Below, one piece after another: positions 35,780-45,870 of a stretch of 64,000 nucleotides of DNA. Source of the stretch: Gordionus sp. m RMFG-2023. Lineage: Eukaryota; Nematomorpha; Gordioida; Chordodea; Parachordodidae. The first letter of the stretch is position 1; every line of letters begins with the position of its first letter. The stretch is taken from assembly GCF_954871325.1 (NCBI RefSeq), contig NC_088777.1, positions 38,107,366-38,171,365 of the forward strand, given 5' to 3'. The notes beneath the pieces were generated by a model. It searched no databases. It was not told the DNA's origin and worked only from the letters and a program-made list of their open reading frames with translations. The position numbers were made by a program, and so were the translations under genes.

Positions 35780-36244
35780 CTATTAGAATATAACATAAAT
35801 TTATATATGATTAAAATCAAATCATATATTAATGTCTCTTATGGAGGACCGGCTCTAATCTAGACTCAAGGTTAGAAATAATTTTTTATCAGAAAATAAT
35901 CAAGGTAATGTCATTAATTGGATATATTAAAATTAATGTTTTCCTGTGAAATTAATTTAATAAGCCATTATTAAATTCTCAATATTGAATTGAGGATTAA
36001 AATATTTTAAAACATTCTGAGTACATAATTGATAGTGTTGTTAAAGTAACTAGCTGCAATTAACGATTTAATTTAAAATTACTATTTATTAAATATATAA
36101 TACGTTTGTTTAAACTAGGGAAACTATTTTTGAGAAAAATAAGCACGTCTTTATAATACAAATTTGAAAATAGATTGATGAACAAAAACTTATAAAGCCA
36201 AATTTTTTTGAAAAATAAATATTTTATCTTTTTTTTTGTATATG

Positions 36245-36455
36245 AGTAATATAGAAATTCTCCAATTGATATATCTTTATTTATTGGACAAAAGGGAAGA
36301 ACGAGAGAAAAAAAAGAGTCAAAGAAGATGGAACAACATTAAATAAGGGCAGTATTTTAGTTTCAAAAATGGCTACACATTCGTTAAAAGAAGACATTAT
36401 TGATTTTGTAAATATAAAGGCAAACTACTATAAAAAAATATTATAATAGATGGGT
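36245..36455 (+). pseudogene. Possible Harbinger-type transposase N-terminal scrap
   Basis: Plus-strand frames read IEILQLIYLYLLDKREEREK, then KKSQRRWNNI, and after a frame change LVSKMATHSLKEDIIDF. A hydrophobic stretch followed by an R/K run and RRW resembles the start of Harbinger-like transposases. No ends or catalytic motifs were found. Confidence 0.28.
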
Positions 36456-36521
36456 AAAAGAATCCATTAAGATAGCTAAGACGATTTTTTTTTAATAGAT
36501 GGTGGTTTTCAAATATTTGAA

Positions 36522-37059
36522 ATTTGGGAAAAATTATTTAGAAACGTTCCGGAATGTTCCAGAAGGCCAACAAATATGCTCCGCTCCAGTTCCGTGTTTT
36601 GATACGTTCCAGAAAGCGTTCTTATAAAAAAATATCTAAATTTTTAATTTTAAACCTAAATTTTATGCAAGAGATATTCCATAACGATTATAATTTATAT
36701 GTATGATATGGTATTAAAATAAGCTTGATTTGTAAAAAACATTTTTCAACACTAGCATAAAACAGAACTACCTATTAAAATTATTTTTACTTGAATTAAA
36801 AAAATGTTTTTAAATACTAAATAATTATGTGAAGCAAACTTGCATTAAAGAAAAATATCAATTTTTATGAATAAACCATCATAAACATTATATTTATGAT
36901 ATAAATTTGTACAATTATTAATAAATTAAAATTTTTCATTAATTTCCGTGAAGGTTCCGGAAACTTTTCCGAGTTTCACCCTCCGTTCCATCCTAGTTTC
37001 ATAATTTTCCCCAAATTTCGTTCCCGGAACATGCCAGAACATTCCGTTCTATGTCCCTG
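36522..37059. mobile_element. hAT-like element with GTTCCGGAA arms, left end truncated
   Basis: The right part ends ...CATTCCGTTCTATGTCCCTG. Its complement matches the left part (gggaaaaattattta, gaaacgttccggaatgttc) except for the outermost bases, which are missing on the left. A scrap of the same family lies at about 43,318-43,420. Confidence 0.5.
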
Positions 37060-37494
37060 ATTAGAATTGATTGACAGAGATAATAAAATTAAAGTTATCG
37101 AAATATCTCAAAAATAAAAATATATTAATTGATGAATTTCCATGATGTATAGAAAAATATAACCATTAGCATTAAAAAATTTAACACTCTAAATAAAATT
37201 CGATTGTGATTTCTTATTTGACGTAGATAAATTTCATCTTATGGTATATTTTTTAATGCTTATTTCTTTATTTAAGATGAATTTTCATTTAAATTAATTT
37301 GATTAAAAAAAATTTAATCATGATTATTTTGATGATAAAAATATTACATATTAAACATGATAATTAATAATTTGCAATGCAATTAATTACTTTTGAAATA
37401 TAAAGATAACGGTTACTTTTCAAAAGTAACTTAACAACATATAAATTATAATATCAACAATGTTTGATTAAATTTCATAATATATTTATATGTG

Positions 37495-37880
37495 GCTTGA
37501 TTTTTAAAAACGGCATGCCCAATTTTTTAACCAAAAAAAACTAGTAGTCTCGAGATTTTGGTCATAGATAGAAGAACAGTTTGAACAACGGTTAACCAAA
37601 TTTCAAAATCTGCATAATATTATTTTGGCTAGTGTTGTTAAACAACCCAATTATTAAAAACGGTTAGCCCAATATTTTAGCCTAAAAATATTACGCAAGC
37701 CTAGCGATCTTAGCAGAAAGGTTTGAACATCTATATACAAAATATTGAGGGTGGCATAATTTTTTAGCTAAAATATTGAGTTATCTGTTCTTAAAAATCG
37801 AGTCGTTTAACAAAATTTTGGCAAAAATCTCAATTTAAAATCAGTTAAATCGAGCCGCTTAATACTATACAGAGATGTCT
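37495..37880. mobile_element. TAGTGTTG-family miniature element inserted into an older copy
   Basis: The inner copy at 37,630-37,814 is flanked by the octamer ATTTTGGC at 37,622-37,629 and 37,815-37,822, an exact target duplication. Outside it lie the two parts of an older copy (37,495-37,629 and 37,823-37,880). The inner copy starts TAGTGTTGTTAAAC and has lost a few bases at its right tip. The order of events is therefore clear: older insertion first, then the nested one. Confidence 0.85.
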
Positions 37881-38220
37881 CGATACCATTGGGAGAATCA
37901 TTAATAATAAAATGTAGAAATCACTTAAAATTTAAATGCAAATTTCTAATTCTAATTCTTTTTATTGTTTTAATAATTTATCATTAATTATTTATATAAA
38001 ACTTTTCCATGTTAATGTTATAAATCAAAATAAAGATTAAAAATTAATTTAATGTATGAGTTTTTTTTTATATTAACATTATTTTTTACAATAAATTATC
38101 TTACTGTCCACCTAAATAGATATAAAAAGTTATGATATTCGTGCATTTCTGATTTAAGTGATTAAAATTTTTTGTTTTTCACTTAAATAAGCTTTAAATT
38201 TTGTACTCCGGCGATATGGC

Positions 38221-38345
38221 CAGGGTTGGGTAATATCGTGATATATGTATATAGGATCAAGTTAGTTATTTAATATCTTTTTTAAACTCCTTGAAGATAT
38301 CTTATATCCAAGATAAAAAAAGATAAATAAATTAAAATATTTGAT
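38221..38345. mobile_element. hAT terminus scrap (CAGGGTTGGG) with AAGATA subterminal words
   Basis: CAGGGTTGGGTAATATCG followed by gaagatatcttatatccaagata resembles the left end of the 19.7 kb hAT family. A second AAGATAC-rich patch at about 39,778-39,850 could be the other arm, but its terminus is absent. The two patches lie either side of KRTCAP2. Confidence 0.45.
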
Positions 38346-38574
38346 GAATTATATCTTTCTTTTTAAATATGTATAAAATACTATATTATTTTTAGGGGTA
38401 TCAGCTAATAGCATGTTAGTATCAGCTGTGTAAGTATAGACTGAAAAGATTATATAGGTACTTCTGTTTATATACCAAGTTTAAGAAAAAAATAGGCAAA
38501 TGAAATTGAAGCCTGACTTGAAAAAAAATTAAGTCAAACATACTATATTGTATTGTAGGTATTAATTATATATT

Positions 38575-39140
38575 TTATTTATAACTATGAGCCAGGCTTG
38601 AATTATGATTTGGTTTGGATTGTGTTTTGGTTTGTTGTTGAATATTATTGTATTGATGGTAATTGTGTGTGATGTCAGATATTCTATTGATATAATATAA
38701 GGCAACCAAGGAAAATATAATGCTTGTGATTAAAATTATAATTTGATAAAATTTCTAATATTTTACCAAACGGTAAAGCAAACTCTGTGAACCAATGATG
38801 AAAAAAATGCCGAGATTATTAAGCATATCACCACTAAAAAATATTTATTATAAGATAGAATATAATGATATTTGAACCTTCTGGAAACAAATTAGTTTGA
38901 AATGAATTGCCAAAAAGTATCGTCTCGCCATTACTTATAGCAGTTAAAACTAAAACAAATAAATTTGAGCCTAAAAATCCACCAAATATTGTTGCTAATT
39001 TAGATGAGGTAAGAATTTCCTTGAAAATTTGCATTGATGCTATTAAAATTAAACTTAATGTTGATGCAACAATGCATGATTGCGTGAGTGAGCCTATGTT
39101 TATTATAAAAAAATATAATAATGTGTTTACGTATACTCAT
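38575..39140 (-). CDS. KRTCAP2: KRTCAP2, subunit of the ER oligosaccharyltransferase; complete, four exons
   Basis: KRTCAP2 (KCP2) is a small multi-pass ER membrane subunit that ties the STT3A-type oligosaccharyltransferase to the translocon for co-translational N-glycosylation. Exons on the minus strand: 39,137-39,140 (ATG A), 38,878-39,093, 38,767-38,833 and 38,575-38,722. Introns are 43, 44 and 44 bases, all GT-AG, and all phases agree. The spliced product is 144 residues against 136 in human. It starts MSSLTQSC and carries helix 1 with ASMQIFKE (human AGMQMY), then ATIFGGFLGSNLFVLVLTA (human LTIQGGLLGSGLFVFSLTA), FGNSFQTNLFPE (human FGKGFQAKIFPE), SLVHRVCFTVC (human GLIHRVCVTTC) and FSLVALYYINRIS (human FSMVGLYYINKIS). 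The tail is Q/N/S-rich. A trans-splice-like acceptor (ctgattttag) sits 15 bases before the ATG. The very short introns contrast with the kilobase introns proposed for the surface-protein gene. Confidence 0.93.
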
Positions 39141-40149
39141 GTTTTAATTCGTTTTGCTAAAATCAGATGATTTTAAAACTTTTTATTTGACAGTTAATGT
39201 CATATGCGACTATTCATATCAAAATTTGACAGCCAAGGAATATTTGATAGCTTTTAAATATTGATATGTAATATGTTACATTATGTTCTTTTTATATGGT
39301 AAAATAAATTGAATTTTTAACCAATTGATTATCTTATTATTAGTTAATACGGCTCCTTCCTCTAATATTTCTTGATTTTAATAAAGACGGACTTAATATC
39401 TAATCATATATGGTATTTCGTTTATTAATTAATTTAATATAAGAAAACCATGAGAGGGCGGGGCATCACAAACTTAGTTATAATTTTTAAGAGCTGCCAA
39501 ATTTTAATTCTTTAACATTAATTTTTATCTCCTTTTTATAATTCCTTAGGACTATTTTCTTTTTATGCCAAAATATTTTTTTATTCTTGCTTTTTACTTC
39601 TTGAAAATAGATTTTCCTTTATTATGGCCTAGGTAAATATGGTTTTAAATGGCTTCTAAATTCAAATTCTCTCTAAACTATCAAAAACTTTAGCAGGGCT
39701 CTGATCTATCCTAAATATCTAAAGTTGATTATGTTCTTAAATAAATAAATTTAGATGCAGATTATTTATAAAACCATAATCTACTGATACAAATATCTTA
39801 TTTAAAATATAAAAAAGATACAAGATATAGGATACTTGAATCATTAGCAAAATAAAAATATGATAGATAACGTTTTGTAAGAGTTATATATTCCATCCTC
39901 GCATTAGACTTTAAAGTCGATGATGTTCTAACTCTTCCATCTTAGTATTTTTTAATCAAAAATATGATTTTTTATATTCATGATATATTTTATTTTATTT
40001 ATATTAAAAAATATATAATTACGTTTATTATTAAATTCTAAAGAAAAAGGGACTTATTAAAAATAAAAATGCTATATTACAAAAATTATAATAATATCAA
40101 CTAAATTAATTTTTTTGTTCATTTCAACTTTGGTTTAGTTACTTTATTT

Positions 40150-40345
40150 TTAGCCTTTTAAGCCCTTTTTTAGTTAAACTAAGTTTTTAGCCGAGGACTA
40201 CCATTGGCCTTGGTTTTTCTTAAAATGATAGCAGCACAAATTTGGAAGAAACTTATATAAATTAAAACGCCTTAATGTTAACGATTTTATCTGACTAGCG
40301 CCTGAAGATTGAGCTGAATTAGCCGAGATTAGGTTATTACCCAAT
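40150..40345. repeat. Dispersed repeat, copy 2
   Basis: Second copy of the unit at 6,795-6,995, same orientation, with ataaattaaaacgcc, gttaacgatttt and agattgagctgaatta preserved. The flanks differ, so the shared unit is about 200 bp. Confidence 0.55.
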
Positions 40346-40734
40346 AGTGTTTACCAATGAATTTAAATCATGATAGTTTTAATCATCTTACTTGAAAGGC
40401 GATTAAGCTTTTGGATCATCAAATTGCCGGCTTTAAACTTATTTAAGATGCAACGTAGAGGATTGTGATTTAATTTTTTATTAATATTGAATAGTAAAAA
40501 AATTCTGTTTATATGGTTTTTTTGAATGGGGCTCATCCTAGAGATACTTACCTTAATCTGGATACGCTTTAAGGACATTGATATTATATAGTATTGCGTA
40601 TTCATCTCTTCCTAGATTAACACTACTTTCTATACACTCAAATATTATAAAAGAAATTGTGTATAACTCAAATAAGAATAAAAATGGAGTGATATATAAT
40701 TCATTCAATAAATGCCATAAAACTTTAGTTTATT

Positions 40735-41501
40735 CAAGGATCCAAACCGAACATGAACCGAGCCATAAAGCCTAAAAACCAGTATTTTTTATCGAGCCTA
40801 AACCGCTAAAAAATTTCTAGCCGAACCTGAACGAATTGCTAAAATGCCTATGAACCGGTTCTCATAATTTTATGCTTATAAAATTACTAGTATATGGAAA
40901 TATTTTTAATTATATTCAAATTGTTTTAAAAAGTATTATCAATCACATTTAATTGATAAGTGTCAGTCAAAATTATTTATAAACTTTAGTATATTGCCAT
41001 TTTACAACATTTAAATTATAATGCCTAGAGAAAATTTTAATCCAATATATAAATTATTTACATATAGTATTATAAATGACACAGTCAGTGCCGGCTACCC
41101 AAGTTAGTGTGAAAAGATGTTTTTCGACAACTAAATTTATATTAACTCCTTATAGATGTAATTTGAGTGAAATGAATTTTGAAAATATATTAAATGTGCG
41201 GCTTAATAAAATATTTTTTAAGTAATTGTTCATATTAAAATTATTCATTGATATTTATTCTTATATAAATTAAATATTATTTTATTTTATAATCTGCAAA
41301 TATAAATGAAGATTTTATGTATGTGTTTTTTATTTAAATTATGAAATAAAAATAATTCTTCCTTATACATAATTTGAATGTAGGTTTGAATATTAAAGTG
41401 TTCAAACCGGTTTTTAGAGTTTCGAACGGAACCGGAACCTTGAATCGTTATTTTTATCTGAACCTGAACCAAACCGATATTTGTTTCGGGTTGGATCCCT
41501 G
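40735..41501 (+). mobile_element. hAT element remnant with transposase C-terminus
   Basis: The ends CAAGGATCCAAACCGAA and ...GGGTTGGATCCCTG are inverted. GTTTATT is repeated outside both ends. At about 41,090-41,220 the plus strand reads ATQVSVKRCFSTTKFILTPY, then RCNLSEMNFENILNVRLNKI and a stop, the hAT dimerisation domain. The rest of the transposase has been lost, so this is an internal-deletion derivative. Subterminal accgaaccgg-type words recur. Confidence 0.85.
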
Positions 41502-41733
41502 GTTTATTCCTCCATAACATATTCCAAAAATTTCTAATGGTTTCGATTTTTTTATACTAACTAATAAACGTATGATATACCATTTCTATAACTATTACCA
41601 TAAAGCAAGATAAACATTTAATAATATATTTATATTTAAAAAATAATCTAAATTACCCAAATATTAATAGTTTCATATCAACATTGTACCCTGCCCAAAT
41701 GATAAAAATATTGCGGTAAAAAATAAATTGATA

Positions 41734-42924
41734 CATAGGCGTAGCCAGGGGGGGGGATCCCCCCTTCAGAAATTTATCACTTTTTGTGAATATTATTTTA
41801 AGCTAATAAAAAATATCCCACTTAGTCCACCCTCACTCCCTGACCCCAAAAAATGTATGCATATAACTTAAACAATAATTTGAAAGAAAGAATGTAAAAG
41901 TTACTATTATTTTATAAAAATATTTATTATAATTTATACAATTTTGGAAAAAAGCATTTATATATAAAAATAAGTGAACGAAAAATGCTTTTTAAGAAAT
42001 GTAATATAAGATAAGTCTTAAGACAAAAGTAAAATGTATTATAATTATTAATAATAGATCCATAAAATTACTAAATAATATAATATATCAAATATAAATT
42101 TTTATAAAGTGAGTAATTTCAATTTATTTATCTTAATAAAAGTAAAATATAATTATAAAACTATTGATAAAATTAAATCATAAATTAAATAAAAAAATTA
42201 AAGGATAATACAAACAGTGGAATATTATATGTCGTAGATTTACAATATATCTAATTTTATCAATTATCATATGACAATCAAGTAATTTTTACCAATATAG
42301 CGAATTAGGTATTTTACAGAAAACTATAAAATATTGATAATGACATCATAAAATATCTTTTAAAGACATTGTGGGATAAATAATATAAAGATTAATTTTT
42401 AATATTTTATTTAAAATAAATAGTTGGCGTTAAATAATTGAATGCAAATTGTTGCTATCGTTATTATCAAGAGCATTGATTAGTAAAATTTGTTAAAATA
42501 TTAACTGTAATATATTCTCTAACTGTCAAATATGTCAGTAAAAGTTGAATTTTGCCAAGTATTTTGTAACTAATTCTATATAATAGAGGAATATCAACTA
42601 TATGCCTACTTACTTTTTCTAAATAAATTTCATATACTTGTTTGGAATAAATTATTACCATGCTTTTATATTAATATGTATACAAGTAATTTATTATATT
42701 TTATATAACTAATAAAAATATATTTCATATTTGTTCCAGGCTTATTTTTATATTAAAATTAACCTCTTATCTTGTAAAAATATTTTATGACTATATATAG
42801 ACTAAGGTAACCCGGCCGAAGGCAGAAGATAAACGGGTCGAAGGCCCGCTTAAAAGGAGATCTGGGGGGGGGCAGTAATTTTTAACCCCCCCCCCCCCTT
42901 AGGAAAATCCTGGCTACGCCTATG
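41734..42924. mobile_element. hAT-type element, CATAGGCGTAGCCAGG ends, perfect 8-bp target duplication
   Basis: The terminal repeat CATAGGCGTAGCCAGG is followed by a G run. The right end is a C run, then CCTGGCTACGCCTATG. AATTGATA is duplicated at 41,726-41,733 and 42,925-42,932. The interior is AT-rich with weak minus-strand frames (for example VYEIYLEKVSRHIVDIPLLY) that I cannot assign. G/C runs just inside the ends recur in related elements near 45.9, 48.4 and 58.9 kb. Confidence 0.88.
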
Positions 42925-43719
42925 AATTGATATTTACTTTAACATGTAAAAAAATAAGATGATTATGTAACATAATTATGGACAAGATGCCTAAAATTGA
43001 ATCGTATAATTTCCATACAGCATTAAGGTTGGCATGTCAAAATATAAAATAATATTGAATATTCATTTTAATATATAAAGATGGGAAAAAGAAAAACATC
43101 TAAATTAATGCAGAGAATACACGAAAGATATAGTGTAAAAATATATCTTTTTCAAGAAAAAATTTGAAATGTGACTATTTACAGTTAATCAAATCGAATA
43201 GTTACCTTATTTTTTTCAAAAGATAATGTTTATATGATCCACTTAATGCATTAAGTAAATGCAACTTAAAGGAAAATATTATATCATTTAAAATATATAT
43301 GTTTATATATGTATAATAGAACGTTCCAGGCATTCTAGAACTTAGGGAAATTAGAAACGCTAAGAGAAATGGAGGTAATTCTAAAACTAAATTTGGAACA
43401 TTCCGAAAAATAAAAAAAATATATGTCCATTTTTGGTAAAAAGTCTGCCCAATTATAATATTTATAATGGCCTATTCATATATTCGTTTATATTTCTTTC
43501 CAGTCTGCTTCATTTAACAATATAATATTCACTGATGTTTGGTATTATTATGTTTAAATGATGAAGATTATAAAAATTTTATATGAAAATATCTTGTAAC
43601 ATATAACACTATAAAAACTATATAAAATTATAATATCTACTTTAAAAACATATATAAATCAAACATACAATAATATAAAACCTTATAAACGATTAAAATA
43701 TCAGCCAACAATATTTTAG

Positions 43720-44190
43720 GTTAGTTCCCCAAAAGGAGCCATAATTATATTTAAACTTACACCGGGCCTAATTTTTCAAGCTTGGCCCAAAATTTTTATT
43801 AATAAAATTGTTTAGCACCCGAACCCTAACGAAAAAAATTTCTTTATCCCGAATAGCCTCATCCGAAATAAATATTATTTGCATACCTGCCGAAATTTAT
43901 TTAAATCTAGAAAAAATTAATATTTTTATTGTGAAAATAATATTCTACAGATAAAAATATTTTCTTGCAAAATTAATATTCTATAAATAAAAATATTTTC
44001 TTTAAATAATTTTAAAATATCTTAATTTATTTCACAAAATTGAATACCATATTAAATTTAGGACTGATCCAACCCGGCCCCATTTATTTAAAAAATACAT
44101 TAGGCCAGATTCAGCCCAAGATGAAATTATTTTTAAAAAACGGGCCGGACCGGGATTTGCAGACTTCTAATTTAGACATATTAATTTGCA
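43720..44190. mobile_element. GC-rich miniature-element fragments
   Basis: The words caccgggcctaattttt and gcttggccca on the left and aaaacgggccggaccggga / tttgcagacttctaa on the right resemble the GC-rich hAT miniature elements. No exact ends or target duplication. Confidence 0.4.
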
Positions 44191-44339
44191 TCTTTTGCCA
44201 TAGAAAAAGAAATGCTCATAGTTTATTAGTAAGTTTTGATTTTGGAACATAAAAGTTTTAAAAATTTTGTATGCTGAGAGAGAAAAATGTCTGTTTATTG
44301 AACTTAGTTTGTTATTTTAAATTTTTTCTTTATTAGAAT

Positions 44340-44960
44340 TCGAATTTTTGTTTGGGGAAGGAGAAGGCACAAAGGAAGTCCCAAATAAGAGATTTATTTG
44401 ACTCCCAAGAGAATTTAGACAATTCATCTGGTTTCAGATGACTATTCTCTGATGGATTGGGAGGCTCAAGAATGTTTCGGATATGAACATCTTTTAGGCT
44501 TCAATTCATTATTAGACTAATTGTGCTATGATATTCCTATTGGCCTTAACTATATATAAACAGTTAACTACATGGCCACCTTATAGGTTACCAAAGTATT
44601 GCAATCAATACAATTGTGTGGTTGGACAATGCCATATCCTAGTTGTAAACCGATGACTATTTGTTTATTTTAAGCCATTCGTGACTCCCTAATCTGTTAT
44701 CGGACTGAAGGAGTTGTAACTAATCTAAGGGATTTAATGGTATTCAAAGAAAGTTATAAGGGTTGGAAATTTCTTTACGGTTAATAACTAATGAATATAG
44801 GGTGCTTACCGGAATACTTTCATGTATTAATTGCATAGTCTAATAAAATATCAGTTGATGAAATAAACGAGGAAATAAAAGAAGATAATGATATATGATG
44901 GAGTGGGAAAAGATCTAGCCCACCAGATTTTGCAGGCACTTCGGAAGAAGCCAAGTTAAA
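44340..44960 (+). pseudogene. Decayed or spliced coding sequence, family unknown
   Basis: Successive plus-strand frames look protein-like: GEGEGTKEVPNKRFI, DLFDSQENLDNSSGF, DDYSLMDWEAQECFGYEHLL, LPKYCNQYNCVVGQCHILVV, SVDEINEEIKEDNDI and WSGKRSSPPDFAGTSEEAKL. One block (from about 44,439) follows a good acceptor (ggtttcag). Stops and frame changes separate most blocks, so I favour a decayed gene or transposase over a spliced one. Confidence 0.4.
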
Positions 44961-45229
44961 TTAATTTTAAAAAAATTTAAAATTTAACTGCCATTAATCA
45001 GTAAAAACAGTATTATTAAAAAAAAGAGAAGGGTCTAAAAAATGTGAAAAATTTTATAATGTATAACCATTTATAAATTAAAATTAAACTTTGATGTGCG
45101 GGTAGCTTAAAATATTGCAGAAATTTTGAAAAAGTTATAATTTTTTTATTAAAATCTTCATCTGACATCGAGGTATTAACTATAAGAGAATCTTATTATG
45201 TTAAACTATCGTATTGCGCTATTTTGTAG

Positions 45230-45364
45230 CCAACTAAATCGGCGGATTCGCTGTTTAAAAAGCAAATCCAGGTTTTGGACTTATTGAGAGAAAGTCGAGC
45301 GGGGAGTTGTCACAACGTCAAAGTAAATAATTTTGTTAAGAACATAAGAAGATGGCTCGCATAA
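45230..45364 (+). CDS. Candidate exon of an unrecognised gene
   Basis: A strong acceptor (gcgctattttgtag) opens a phase-0 frame: PTKSADSLFKKQIQVLDLLR, then ESRAGSCHNVK, then either a donor (AAA|GTAAAT at 45,330) or read-through to a TAA with VNNFVKNIRRWLA. If spliced, a 43-base intron ending CATAAG leads to VPLYKYP and a stop. The basic, helical character is gene-like. No family recognised. Confidence 0.4.
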   Translation, partial: PTKSADSLFKKQIQVLDLLRESRAGSCHNVKVNNFVKNIRRWLA

Positions 45365-45599
45365 GGTACCACTATATAAATACCCTTAAGATGATAGTAA
45401 AAACTATATTTTGTTTTTGTTTTGCTAAATTATGGATGCCCAAACAAAAAAGGATTACCTTGTTGGATACCCTTTTATTATAGGTTTTGGACCGAAAAGG
45501 AGTAGAGAACACATATAAAATTCAATAAATTTAGAAAAATTAGGAAAGATTTAATAAAAATAAAAAATTCGTGTCAATTTAAAATATTAAAAGCGTTCT

Positions 45600-45870
45600 A
45601 AGATCAAGCTTGCAGAAAATAGAATTTGGTGGGGGGGGAGGGTGGGGGGGGGGGGGGTCTTAATATATCCTTCGGGCATATGAAGCTATTTCACAGCCAT
45701 TTTTTGATACTGAATCCCAGTTGGTAGGAGTTAAATATACTGATTGCTCCATGATAATCTTAGCAATTAACCTTCTAAAAAAATTATTATTAGACGGATG
45801 ACACCGTCAGGCTTTGATAAAGCTAAAAGGCGGGCGCCAATAATTATATGATAAATTTGTATGAGTTGGC
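45600..45870. other. G-run and AT-rich spacer
   Basis: Contains a G-rich run near 45,630-45,657. No gene seen. Confidence 0.5.

Noticed and set aside
38907-39170. Long plus-strand frame (IVSPLLIAVKTKTNKFEP...)
   Set aside because: It is the antisense of KRTCAP2, whose minus-strand product matches a known family and splices cleanly.
38221-39850. KRTCAP2 captured inside a hAT element (AAGATA-rich patches on both sides)
   Set aside because: Only the left terminus is recognisable, with no right end or target duplication, so the flanking patches are more simply independent scraps.
40363-40605. Minus-strand 80-codon frame beginning MNTQYYIISMSLKRIQIK with a consensus donor AAG|GTAAGT
   Set aside because: MSLKRIQ recalls the start of UBE2D-type ubiquitin-conjugating enzymes and their first intron, but no following exon with E2 motifs was found and splicing at the 47-base candidate intron gives an early stop.
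42970-43055. Short frames on both strands (MDKMPKIESYNFHTALR; ANLNAVWKLYDSILG)
   Set aside because: Both are protein-like but short, overlapping and without paired splice sites or homologues.
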